Source: Streptomyces viridiviolaceus
GTDB taxonomy: Bacteria; Actinomycetota; Actinomycetes; Streptomycetales; Streptomycetaceae
NCBI RefSeq assembly: GCF_014650995.1
Contig: NZ_BMWA01000041.1
Location: 1 to 54,188, forward strand
Reading direction: 5' to 3'
Length of the DNA: 54,188 nt
Positions 33,231 through 41,365 of the stretch are shown in pieces; positions within the stretch are counted from its first letter, which is position 1, and the number at the start of each line of letters is the position of its first letter. The notes beneath the pieces were generated by a model that saw nothing but the letters and a program-made list of their open reading frames with translations, was not told the DNA's origin and searched no databases. A program made the position numbers and the translations under genes.

Positions 33231-33818
33231 GTCGTGAACTCCGCTCAGTGAGCACCTTGTCGAGAACTCTGGAACGATCCCATACGCCTCGTCAGACCAT
33301 CCGCTGGGGGCCCGGGCCGGGCTTGCTCGATGTGGGAGGGTCAGGTGAGGACCTGTACTTCGCCGACGCGGACGCCGACGGTTCCACTGCGCCGCCGCCG
33401 CTGATCCGGCTTCAGCGGTGCCCGCAGTCGGGAGATTCGGCCATGCCCGCGCTCTCCCGGTAGAGGTGCCGAGGTCGGCGCAGGAGACGGTAGCGCCGTC
33501 ACCATGTCCCAGCGGATCGAGGTGACCGCCGCGGTGGCGGGGCCTGGCCGTCACCACCGGTACGACGTCACGAGCGCACGAGGTCGGCGATGGCGTCCCC
33601 GGCTTCCTCATCAGCTCGACGTTCCCGCCTCGGCGGCGCCGGTTTCCCTGCCGCGCGTCGGCAGATGCACTGACCCGTTCAGCAGCCCGGCCGCGGCAGC
33701 CACCGCCGGGCCAACCGTGCCGACACGTCGGCGCCACGGACCGACAGGTGGACGACTCCACCTGGTGGATGCACTTCGGCAAGCCCTCTCTCGAAATTTC
33801 GACCATCGGAGTACCGGA
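33231..33818. other. 588-bp gap before the copper-type operon
   Basis: A short plus-strand stretch, GLLDVGGSGEDLYFADADAD (about 33320-33380), could be a coding relic but has no start or family. Nothing else is recognisable up to the operator at 33819. Confidence 0.4.
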
Positions 33819-33840
33819 ATACCCCCCTGGGGTATATGGT
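33819..33840 (+). promoter_or_regulatory. CsoR-type operator overlapping a promoter
   Basis: ATACCCC-CCT-GGGGTAT (33819-33835) is a perfect 7+3+7 inverted repeat of the class bound by copper-sensing CsoR repressors. It runs into a -10-like TATGGT (33835-33840), 58 bases before the ATG at 33899. CsoR binding is inferred from the motif; no csoR gene is in the window. Confidence 0.75.
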
Positions 33841-33898
33841 TGCGATCAACGTCCTGAACGGACAACGCCGGAAGGCGCATCACACCAAGGGAGATGTC

Positions 33899-34735
33899 AT
33901 GAAGGATCACTCCGGCCACGGCGTCCACGGTGTCCACGGCGGGGCCCGGCCCGGTGGGCTGTCGGTCTCCGAGAACGGGTACACCCTTGAGCTCGACTCG
34001 ACGATCCTCACCGCCGGCGTACAGCCGGTCAGCTTCCGGGTGATCGGCCCCGACGGGCAGGCGGTGACCGAGTTCGTGCCCGAGCACGAGAAGGAACTGC
34101 ACTTCTTCGCCGTCCGGCGCGACACGGCCGGGTTCCAGCACGTGCACCCGGTGATGGACGGGAAGGGCACCTGGAGCGTCCAACTGGCCCTGGAACCGGG
34201 GGACTGGAAATTCTTCGCCGACGTCCACCCGGTCGGCCACGACGGGACCATCACGCTGGGGATCGACGTCGCGGTCGCCGGGCCGTACGACCCGCGGCCG
34301 CTCCCCGAGGCCACCGGGATCGCACGGGTCGGCGAGTACACCGTCACCCTCGACGGCGAACTCCTGCCTGGTCAGGCGAGCGAGCTGACCCTCACCGTCA
34401 GCCGGAACGGCCGCCCCGTCACCGACCTGCAGCCCTACCTGGCCGCGTACGGGCACCTGGTGGCACTGCGGGTCGGTGACCTGGGCTACCTCCACGTCCA
34501 CCCGGAGGGCGAACCCGGTGACGGCACCACCGCACCAGGACCCGAGATCGCCTTCATGGCGGTCGCACCTTCAGCCGGCACTTACCGCCTGTACCTGGAC
34601 TTCCAGCACAACCATGTCGTCCGCACGGCCGAGTTCACGGTGCGGACCACCGCGACCACCCCCCGCTCGGACGCGGCATCCCAGGCCGCACCCGAGCACA
34701 GGAGCCACCACCACGGCCACCACGCACACCACTGA
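33899..34735 (+). CDS. His-rich, probably metal-binding two-domain protein
   Basis: This is a 278-residue protein with a His-rich N-terminus (MKDHSGHGVHGVHGG). Two beta-sandwich-like halves carry HVHP (81-84), DVHPVGH (109-114), YLHVHP (197-202) and FQHNHV (235-240), and the tail is His-rich (HRSHHHGHHAHH). The spacing suggests copper or another soft metal bound by repeated His sites. The ATG at 33899 follows AAGGGAGATGTC. There is no clear signal peptide, so it may be cytoplasmic despite resembling secreted metal-binding proteins. It is the first gene after a CsoR-type operator, which supports copper induction. The family name is uncertain. Confidence 0.8.
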   Translation: MKDHSGHGVHGVHGGARPGGLSVSENGYTLELDSTILTAGVQPVSFRVIGPDGQAVTEFVPEHEKELHFFAVRRDTAGFQHVHPVMDGKGTWSVQLALEPGDWKFFADVHPVGHDGTITLGIDVAVAGPYDPRPLPEATGIARVGEYTVTLDGELLPGQASELTLTVSRNGRPVTDLQPYLAAYGHLVALRVGDLGYLHVHPEGEPGDGTTAPGPEIAFMAVAPSAGTYRLYLDFQHNHVVRTAEFTVRTTATTPRSDAASQAAPEHRSHHHGHHAHH

Positions 34736-34837
34736 CCGCACGAACGCCACACCTGCCGCGGCACACGGCACGGTCAAGGGGCGCTCGGCTCGTCGAACCC
34801 CAGCGCCCGCAGCACATCCCCCATCGGAAGGAGCGTC

Positions 34838-35368
34838 ATGCCCCGCCTGACCCGACTCACGCCCGACACGGCGGTCGGCGCCTCGCGCGACCTCCTCTCA
34901 GACCTGGTCTCCCGCCATGGCCAGATCGGTGACATGGTCTCCACGATGGCGCACTCGCCGGCCGTACTGGGCGGCTACCTCCAGCTCAGCCGGGCCATGG
35001 GACGAGCCAAACTCGACCGCAGGACCAGCGAACGGATCTCGATCGCCGTCCAGGTCCTGCAGGGTTGCGGACTGTGCCTCAACGCGCATGTCAGTGCCGC
35101 CCGCGCCATGGGAGTGGACGAGGAAGAGATCGAACGAGCCCACGCGGGCACCTCGGCCGATCCCGCGATCGCGGCGATCATCACCCTCGCCCTCCAGATC
35201 TGTCGCGAGCCGACGTCGATCACCGACGAACAGGTCATCGCGCTGCGTGAGCACGGCTACAGCGACCGCGCAATAGCGGATGTCGTCGGCGTCGTCGCAC
35301 TCAACATCCTCACCGGCGCCTTCAACCTGCTCGCCGGCCTCACACCGGGGAGCGACACCGGTGCGTAG
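34838..35368 (+). CDS. AhpD-like/carboxymuconolactone decarboxylase-family protein
   Basis: This is a 176-residue all-helical AhpD-like protein. The redox motif is GCGLCLNAH, with Cys 77, Cys 80 and His 84, the CxxCxxxH of AhpD-type alkylhydroperoxidases. It is followed by AARAMGVDEEEIERA and LTGAFNLLAGLTP. It likely reduces peroxides or works as a thiol-disulfide partner, useful under copper-driven oxidative stress (inference). The ATG at 34838 follows GGAAGGAGCGTC. It is 102 bases after the His-rich gene and 81 bases before an MFS exporter, all on one strand. Confidence 0.88.
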   Translation: MPRLTRLTPDTAVGASRDLLSDLVSRHGQIGDMVSTMAHSPAVLGGYLQLSRAMGRAKLDRRTSERISIAVQVLQGCGLCLNAHVSAARAMGVDEEEIERAHAGTSADPAIAAIITLALQICREPTSITDEQVIALREHGYSDRAIADVVGVVALNILTGAFNLLAGLTPGSDTGA

Positions 35369-35449
35369 AGACACCCCCGCCTGTACTCGCGGGGCACGGC
35401 CTCCACCCCGGGCCCGTGCCCCGCCGCATGGATACGGAAGGAACCCGCC

Positions 35450-36724
35450 ATGCGTCTGTTCGCCGTCCGCGACTACCGCCGCCTGTTCAGTGCCCAGGTC
35501 ATCGCCCTGTTCGGTACCGGGCTGACCACGGTGGCCCTCGGGCTGCTCGCCCACGACCTCGCCGGTCCGCGCGCCGGCATGGTCCTCGGTACCGCCCTGA
35601 CCATCAAGATGGTCATGTACGTGGTCATAGCCCCGCTGGCTGCCGCGTACGCCGACCGGCTCCCCAGGAGAACTCTCCTTGTCCTCCTCGACGTGGTCCG
35701 CGGTGCGGTGGTCCTGGCGCTGCCGCTGGTCACCGAGGTCTGGCACATCTACGTCCTGATCGGCCTGCTCCAGGCCGCCTCCGCGGCGTTCACCCCGACC
35801 TTCCAGGCCGTCATCCCCGACATCGTCACCGACGAGTCCGACTACACCCGCGCCCTGTCCGCCTCCCAGGTCGCCTCCGCCATGGAGAGTCTGCTCAGCC
35901 CCGTGCTGGCAGCCGTCGCCCTGACGTTCATGGGCTTCAACCGGCTGTTCCTGGGCACCTCCGCCGGATTCCTCGTCTCCGCCCTGCTCGTCCTGTCGAC
36001 GCGTATCCCCGACGCCCGCCCCAGTACCCACACCAAGGCATGGGACAAGGCGTCAGCGGGGATCGAAACCTTCCTCAGGACGCCACGGCTGCGTGGCATC
36101 ATGGCGCTCAATCTCGTGGTTGCGGCGGCAGGGTCGATCGTCGTCGTCAACACCGTCAACTACGTCCGTGACAAACTCGGCGGCTCGCAGCCGGACGTCG
36201 CCTGGATGCTCGCCGCCTCCGGCACCGGCACCCTCCTGGCCGCCCTCGTACTGCCCCGCGTTCTCGACCGGATCACCGCCCGCACCGTCATGATGACCGG
36301 CGCCGGAGTCCTCGTCGGCGGCACGAGCGCCGCGGTGACGCTCATCGCGACCGGTCTCACCACATGGACCGGTACGGCAATCATCTGGACCCTGATCGGC
36401 ATCGGCATGGCACTGATCATCACACCGACCGGCAAGGTCCTGCGCGCCTCCGTCGGACGGAACGCGATCCCCGAGGCATTCGCGGCCCAATTCTCTCTGT
36501 CGCACCTGGCCTGGCTGATCACCTATCCGGTCGCGGGATGGCTCGGCACGAACGCCGGCTTCACCCTCGCCTGGTCCGTCCTCACGGTCCTTGCCGTGGC
36601 AGGAGCGATCGGTGGCCTCTTCCTATGGCCGCGCCACGACGGACGAGAAGCCTTGACCGGACTGTCGACACCCACCCAGCATGCGCCCGGCAGGGACCGG
36701 TCCGCCCTGGCCAAGGCGGCGTGA
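35450..36724 (+). CDS. MFS exporter (EntS-like, MFS_3)
   Basis: This is a 424-residue membrane transporter with about 11-12 helices. The N-terminal RDYRRLFSAQVIALFGTGLT and the loop AAYADRLPRRTLLVLLD (motif A equivalent) match the EntS/MFS_3 group. Those members export siderophores or drugs, or act as general efflux pumps. The ATG at 35450 follows GGAAGGAACCCGCC. It is the last gene of the unit that begins at the CsoR-type operator, and a strong hairpin ends the unit at 36799. A role in metal-linked efflux is inferred from context only. Confidence 0.9.
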   Translation: MRLFAVRDYRRLFSAQVIALFGTGLTTVALGLLAHDLAGPRAGMVLGTALTIKMVMYVVIAPLAAAYADRLPRRTLLVLLDVVRGAVVLALPLVTEVWHIYVLIGLLQAASAAFTPTFQAVIPDIVTDESDYTRALSASQVASAMESLLSPVLAAVALTFMGFNRLFLGTSAGFLVSALLVLSTRIPDARPSTHTKAWDKASAGIETFLRTPRLRGIMALNLVVAAAGSIVVVNTVNYVRDKLGGSQPDVAWMLAASGTGTLLAALVLPRVLDRITARTVMMTGAGVLVGGTSAAVTLIATGLTTWTGTAIIWTLIGIGMALIITPTGKVLRASVGRNAIPEAFAAQFSLSHLAWLITYPVAGWLGTNAGFTLAWSVLTVLAVAGAIGGLFLWPRHDGREALTGLSTPTQHAPGRDRSALAKAA

Positions 36725-36798
36725 AGCCCGGTACAGCGGCTCTGACTGTCTGCGCCGTGGCGTAGCACGCGCTGCCGGCCGGACACCCCGAGGGGGTT

Positions 36799-36834
36799 GT
36801 GGCCGCCGTCCCGCCCCGCGCGGGCGGCGGCCAC
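36799..36834 (+). terminator. strong terminator hairpin
   Basis: GTGGCCGCCG pairs with CGGCGGCCAC (10 bp), and the stem continues inside with CCCGC/GCGGG. It lies 75 bases after the MFS stop codon and closes the operon. Confidence 0.82.
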
Positions 36835-37160
36835 GGCCTTCTCGCATCTGATGGGACGCAGCGGAAACCGTGGGGTGGGAGGCGAGGCCGAGCGCCGCGA
36901 CCTGGGCGCGTCCGGCCCAGCTGCGGCCTTGGTCGGTGCCGGCCCAGACCTTCTTGCTCGGGCTGGGTCCGCGCCGGGGTTTCCCCGGAGGCCGCGATGA
37001 AGGTCGCGCCGGCCGCCGAAACCGTCTCCATCGCGGTGATGGAACTGGTCGACAACGCCATCATCGCGCTGACGCCCGGAGCGACGGACGCGCACCCGTC
37101 GGCCGCGCCGTTCTGGTCGGCGCCCCAAGGGGGCCGCCCGGAGTTGTGCCGCGCCCCGTG
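36835..37160. other. 326-bp gap, nothing assigned
   Basis: Open frames exist on both strands, but none has a start site or family motif. A minus-strand piece (WAGTDQGRSWAGRAQVAALG, about 36880-36945) could be an old coding relic of unknown origin. Confidence 0.4.
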
Positions 37161-37535
37161 TCAGCCCGGTCCGGCGAGCAGGCCGTTGCACGCCTGTTCG
37201 CAGCGCCGGCAGGCATCGGCGCACACGCGGCAGTGCTCGTGCATGTCCGCGTGGCTGGCACACTCGTCGCCGCAGGTCCTGCAGACGGTGGCGCAGGCCT
37301 GGAGGACGGCACGGGTGATGTTGGCGTCGTAGCCGGTGTACCGGTACAGAACCGATGCGGTGGCGCTGCAGACGTCGGCGCAGGCCACTGATGCTTCCAG
37401 GGCACCGGGACAGCGCCCGTGCACTCGGTGCCTGCCGGGTATCACCGCACCTCGCGCCATAGAACGGGTGCCGCACCGCGGGACCCGGCGGCCACCAGCT
37501 CTTCGACGTGGGGCTGCTGTCCGCGGTTGCGTCAC
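37161..37535 (-). CDS. Cys-rich DUF326 (copper-storage-like) protein, N-terminally shortened
   Basis: The 124-residue frame carries the C-terminal two helices of a DUF326 four-helix bundle: ASVACADVCSATASVLYRYT, ACATVCRTCGDECASHADMH and EHCRVCADACRRCEQACNGL, with 13 Cys. Such proteins (Csp-like) hold Cu(I) inside the bundle. The usual first about 50 residues, with two more Cys helices, are replaced by an unrelated Arg-rich stretch. The gene may thus be truncated, or start at GTG 37535, which has a GGGAG ribosome site. It is divergent from the CsoR-controlled DHA2 exporter and lies 84 bases from the first operator there. Confidence 0.6.
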   Translation of the reverse strand: MTQPRTAAPRRRAGGRRVPRCGTRSMARGAVIPGRHRVHGRCPGALEASVACADVCSATASVLYRYTGYDANITRAVLQACATVCRTCGDECASHADMHEHCRVCADACRRCEQACNGLLAGPG

Positions 37536-37618
37536 AACGCTCCCGTCCCGCCCGTGAGCGTGCGCCGTGGATGGCTCAGGCTGCGGCCGACCCAGACGAC
37601 ACCCACCATCTTCCTAGG

Positions 37619-37669
37619 TACCCCCAGGGGGTATATAGTCTGCCTCGAACAGATACCCCGTGGGGGTAT
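37619..37669 (+). promoter_or_regulatory. two CsoR-type operators in the exporter promoter
   Basis: TACCCCC-A-GGGGGTA (37619-37633) runs into a -10-like TATAGT (37634-37639). ATACCCC-GTG-GGGGTAT (37653-37669) lies just downstream of the expected transcription start. Both are perfect inverted repeats of the type seen at 33819. The ATG of the exporter is at 37694. Together they suggest tight copper-dependent repression. Confidence 0.78.
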
Positions 37670-37693
37670 GCGTCCAATGGGAGGGACCTAGCG

Positions 37694-39127
37694 ATGTCAA
37701 CCGTCAATCCGCGGCGCTGGTGGGCACTTGTGGTGCTGGCCGCCGCGCAGTTCATGGTCATCATGGACACCTCGATCATCGGGGTGGCCCTTCCGGAGAT
37801 GCAGCGCGACCTGGGCTTCTCCCAGGGCGACCTGCAGTGGGTCTTCAACGCCTACGTCATCGCCTTCGGCGGGCTGCTGCTGCTCGGCGGCCGCCTGTCG
37901 GACCTGCTGGGAGCCCGGCGGGTGTTCGCCGGCGGATGGGTCGTACTGATCGCCGGATCCGTCGTCGCCGCGGCCGCGAGCACCGCATGGGTGGAGGTCG
38001 TGGGCCGTGCCGTGCAGGGCGTGGGCGGAGCGCTGATCGCGCCCGCCTCCATGACGCTGCTGATGATGCTCTTCGGCCACAACCCCAAGGAACTCGGCAA
38101 GGCCCTGGCCCTCTACGGCGCGGCGGCCCCCGCCGGTGGCACCGCGGGCGTCTTCCTGGGCGGGGTGTTCACCGAGTGGGCGAGCTGGCCCTGGGTCTTC
38201 ATCATCTACGTCCCCATCGGCGTCGCGACCCTGGCCGCCACCGGGCTCCTGCCCACGGTCGCGCGCAGCCGCGGCTCGGTCGACGTCCTCGGCGCCGCGT
38301 TCGTCACCGCAGGCCTGGCGCTCGCCGTGTTCGCCGTCGTCCGCGCACCCGAGATCGGCTGGGGCGCCACCCAGACGGTGCTGGAACTGCTCGGCGCCGC
38401 CGTGCTGCTGGCCCTGTTCCTCGTCGTGCAGAAGTCGGTGAGGACGCCGCTGATGCCGCTGCGTGTCTGGCGCACCCCGGGCCTGGGCGTCTCCAACCTG
38501 GCGATGACCCTGCTGGGTGCCGCCTGGATCCCGATGTGGTACTTCCTCAACCTCTACCTGCAGCAGGTGCTGGGCTACGGCGCCTTCGCCAGCGGCGCCG
38601 CCCTGCTGCCGATGACCGGTCTGTTGATGGTCTTCATGACCCTCATCACCGCCCGCCTGCTGGGCCGCTTCGGCGCCAAGCCGCTGATCTCGGGCGGCCT
38701 GTTCGTGCTGGCAGCGGGCCTGCTCTGGCTGGCGGCGGTCGAGCCGACCGGCACCTTCGCCGTCGACGTACTGCCGGCCTCGCTGGTCGCCGCGACCGGC
38801 ATGTCGCTGGCCTACATCCCGGCCATGATGTCGGCGATCTCAGGCGTGCCGCAGGAACAGGCCGGCCTGGCCTCCGGCATCGTCAACACCACCTACCAGG
38901 TCGGCTCCGCACTGGGACTCGCCGCCTTGACCGCACTGGCCACCTCCCAGGGCGCGGACCGGATCGGCAACCTGCCGGCCCTGACCGACGGCTTCAGCGC
39001 CGCCTTCCTCGGCGCGGCCGCGGTCGCCGCCGCGGGCGGACTGCTGACCACCGTGCTGATGCGCGGCCGCCCGACGTCCCCCACCGAGGAGCCTGCGAAC
39101 CCGGCGAGCGAATCCGTCAACGCCTGA
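37694..39127 (+). CDS. DHA2-family MFS exporter (14 TM)
   Basis: This is a 477-residue drug:proton antiporter-2-type transporter. The N-terminus WWALVVLAAAQFMVIMDTSI has the family motif D1 region. GGRLSDLLGARRVF is motif A, and VGRAVQGVGGALIAPASMTL is the motif B region. The length and spacing fit 14 spans. Family members export antiseptics, antibiotics or dyes. The tandem CsoR-type operators upstream suggest that copper or a copper-chelating compound induces it (inference). The ATG at 37694 follows GGGAGGGACCTAGCG. A 20-bp-stem terminator follows. Confidence 0.92.
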   Translation: MSTVNPRRWWALVVLAAAQFMVIMDTSIIGVALPEMQRDLGFSQGDLQWVFNAYVIAFGGLLLLGGRLSDLLGARRVFAGGWVVLIAGSVVAAAASTAWVEVVGRAVQGVGGALIAPASMTLLMMLFGHNPKELGKALALYGAAAPAGGTAGVFLGGVFTEWASWPWVFIIYVPIGVATLAATGLLPTVARSRGSVDVLGAAFVTAGLALAVFAVVRAPEIGWGATQTVLELLGAAVLLALFLVVQKSVRTPLMPLRVWRTPGLGVSNLAMTLLGAAWIPMWYFLNLYLQQVLGYGAFASGAALLPMTGLLMVFMTLITARLLGRFGAKPLISGGLFVLAAGLLWLAAVEPTGTFAVDVLPASLVAATGMSLAYIPAMMSAISGVPQEQAGLASGIVNTTYQVGSALGLAALTALATSQGADRIGNLPALTDGFSAAFLGAAAVAAAGGLLTTVLMRGRPTSPTEEPANPASESVNA

Positions 39128-39156
39128 CCATGGGCTGCTGTTGCGCCCGGGCAGCC

Positions 39157-39203
39157 GACGGGACCGTTCCGTGCCGACAGCGACGGCACGGAACGGTCCC
39201 GTC
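39157..39203 (+). terminator. very strong terminator hairpin
   Basis: GACGGGACCGTTCCGTGCCG pairs perfectly over 20 bp with its complement at 39184-39203, leaving a 7-base loop (ACAGCGA). It lies 30 bases after the DHA2 stop codon. Confidence 0.9.
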
Positions 39204-39239
39204 TTCGCTGAGCCGGCCGACAGGTGGCGGTAAGAGACG

Positions 39240-40151
39240 GTGGCGTCAGTCCGAGTGAGCGGCGGGCGCACTACGTCGGCGCCAGCCGTAGCGCGTCATA
39301 TCACCCCGGACCAGGCCGGGCTGCCCACCAGCGGCCGTCGCCGGGTACCGGGGCTGCGACGTGAGGAGGTCGCCGTGCTCGCCGGCGTGAGCACCGAGTG
39401 GTACACCCGCCTGGGGAAGGGCCACATCAGCGGTGTCTCCGAAGACGTCCTGGCCGCGGTCGCCCAGGCCCTGCAACTGGACGAGGACGAACGCACCTAC
39501 CTGTTCGACCTGGCCCGCGCCGCCCGGACCGCACGCCGCACGCCGTCGCGCCGCAAGGACGTCGAGGTCCCGCCCCGCATCCAGTGGCTGCTCGACTCCA
39601 TCACCATGTCCGCCGCCTTCGTGCGCAACGGCCACCTGGATGTCGTCGCCACCAACCCGCTGGCCCGGGCCCTGCACGCGCCGATGTTCGGCAGTGCCAC
39701 CACCGACAGGCGCGGCCGTGCCAACTTCGCCCGCTACCACTTCCTCGATGCCGGCTCGCAGGACTTCTTCGTCGACTGGGACGCCGGCGCCGCCGCCACC
39801 GTCGCGCTGCTGCCTGCCGAGGTCGGGCGTGAACCGGCTGACCGTGCCCTGCGCGCGCTGATCGGCGAACTGTCCACGCTCAGCCCCGGCTTCCGCACCA
39901 TGTGGGCCGCGCACGATGTCCGTATCCGCCACGAGGGCATCAAGCGGCTGCAGCACCCCGAGGTCGGCCTTCTGGAGCTGACCTACCAGTCTCTGGACCT
40001 GCCCGTCTCCCACCGGGCCGTACACGATCTGAGCCTCTGCACCGCCGAACCGGGCAGCACCTCCGAAGAGCGCCTCAAGCTCCTCGCCAGCCTGGCAGCC
40101 GCTCCCCCTCCAGGCCACGGAGTCCACCGACCGGCAGCGCTGAGTGACTGA
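39240..40151 (+). CDS. XRE-family helix-turn-helix regulator with MmyB-like ligand domain
   Basis: This is a 303-residue transcription factor. The helix-turn-helix (about 33-90) reads GRRRVPGLRREEVAVLAGVS and TEWYTRLGKGHISGVSEDVL. The C-terminal half (about 105-290) is the MmyB-like PAS-related ligand domain: IQWLLDSITMSAAFVRNGHL, ATNPLARALHAPMF and LLELTYQSLDLP. Actinobacterial members often regulate an adjacent oxidoreductase or exporter, here perhaps the DHA2 transporter. The usual N-terminus (VREFLxSRRARITP) is altered to an unlike stretch starting at GTG 39240, so the true start or a small lesion in the first 20 codons is uncertain. Confidence 0.85.
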   Translation: MASVRVSGGRTTSAPAVARHITPDQAGLPTSGRRRVPGLRREEVAVLAGVSTEWYTRLGKGHISGVSEDVLAAVAQALQLDEDERTYLFDLARAARTARRTPSRRKDVEVPPRIQWLLDSITMSAAFVRNGHLDVVATNPLARALHAPMFGSATTDRRGRANFARYHFLDAGSQDFFVDWDAGAAATVALLPAEVGREPADRALRALIGELSTLSPGFRTMWAAHDVRIRHEGIKRLQHPEVGLLELTYQSLDLPVSHRAVHDLSLCTAEPGSTSEERLKLLASLAAAPPPGHGVHRPAALSD

Positions 40152-40235
40152 TCAGGATCCCTTCTGCGAGCCTTGAGCCTCCCGGACTCCAGCCGAGGGC
40201 AAGGGCGCCGGCCGGATCGGCGAGGCGGATGTTCC

Positions 40236-41270
40236 TCAGGCGTTGAGCAGCCGCCATGTGGTGAGGGCGAGCCTGGCCCGAAGCAGCCCGGTGGGCTCGG
40301 TGAGGTCGATGCCCAGGGTCTTTCCGATCTGTTCGAGCCGGCGGGCGACGCTGCTGTGGTGCAGGTGGAGAAGTTCGGCGGCCCGGCGTAGGGAGCCGGT
40401 GGTGCAGTAGGTGTCCAGAGTCTCCAGGTCGTCGGGGCTGCCGGCGATCAGGGCGATCGCGGCCACGTCGGCGTTGTCGCGCGCGGCGTCCCGGGGTACC
40501 TGGGCGAGCAGAGCCAACGCCCCCAGGCCGTCGTAGTGGACGACCGGCTGGCGTGGCGTGGTGAAACGCAGGGCGATACGGGCCTCCCGCCAGGACCGGT
40601 CGGGGCTTTTTGCGGCGCCGATGCCCGCGTGTACACCGGCGGGAAACCGGGTCGGGTCCATGGTGGTGGCCAGGATGGCTCCCACGCCGGCGATCGGTGC
40701 CGCCTTCACGGGGTGGGCCGGGCAGAGGAGGCCGGCGACCTGGTCGAGTGGAAACTGTGAGTCCACTGCGACGACGCGGATCGGCAGGTCGGCGGCGAAG
40801 CCCAGGAGCCGAAGCGCCCGGGACCGGGCCGCCTCGTCACTGTCAGGGCTGATCACGAGCTCGACGAGGGCGGGGTCGGCCATGGTGGTGCGGGCCGGTC
40901 CGTAGCGCTCGGCGACCGCCGCGGCGGCGATGGCGAGCCGGTCGAGGAGCACGTCGTCGAGTGGGCCGGGCGGTCCGGGGCGTTCCAGCCATACCTCTCC
41001 GATCTCCTCCTCGTCGAGAGTGATCGGTGCCGTGGTGGACGCGGGTGATGGCGGGGTGGACCCCTGTCTGCCGTCGGGCGAGATGCGGATAGCCCGCCCG
41101 GTCCCGTGGAGCCGGATTCCGGCCACGCACTCGGCCAGGCTCGCTGAGGCCCGTGCGAGCGCCGGGAGATCCACTCGGCGGCGCATCAGCGTGTCGTAGA
41201 ACGCGATGACACGGATCGCGCCCTGGACGTGCGAGTCGAGTTGCGAGAGCCGTTCGGCCAATGCCTCCAT
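40236..41270 (-). CDS. PucR/CdaR-type transcriptional regulator
   Basis: This is a 344-residue regulator. The C-terminal PucR-type helix-turn-helix is clear: LDTYCTTGSLRRAAELLHLH, HSSVARRLEQIGKTLGIDLT (about 285-325). The middle part resembles the GGDEF-like domain of the family, and the N-terminus (MEALAERLSQLDSHVQGAIR) is helical. I chose the ATG at 41270, which places the N-terminal helix at the start; the open frame further upstream is antisense to the hydrolase. It is divergent from the hydrolase at 41366, with a 95-bp shared promoter region, so it probably regulates that gene. Confidence 0.85.
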   Translation of the reverse strand: MEALAERLSQLDSHVQGAIRVIAFYDTLMRRRVDLPALARASASLAECVAGIRLHGTGRAIRISPDGRQGSTPPSPASTTAPITLDEEEIGEVWLERPGPPGPLDDVLLDRLAIAAAAVAERYGPARTTMADPALVELVISPDSDEAARSRALRLLGFAADLPIRVVAVDSQFPLDQVAGLLCPAHPVKAAPIAGVGAILATTMDPTRFPAGVHAGIGAAKSPDRSWREARIALRFTTPRQPVVHYDGLGALALLAQVPRDAARDNADVAAIALIAGSPDDLETLDTYCTTGSLRRAAELLHLHHSSVARRLEQIGKTLGIDLTEPTGLLRARLALTTWRLLNA

Positions 41271-41365
41271 GCGAGGAGCATAGGCGCCAATCGGTGCGTC
41301 ATCAGGGCGAGTTGCCCGACGGATGGCGGATGACCTCGGAGACGACGGCGGCGAGGATGGCCGGC

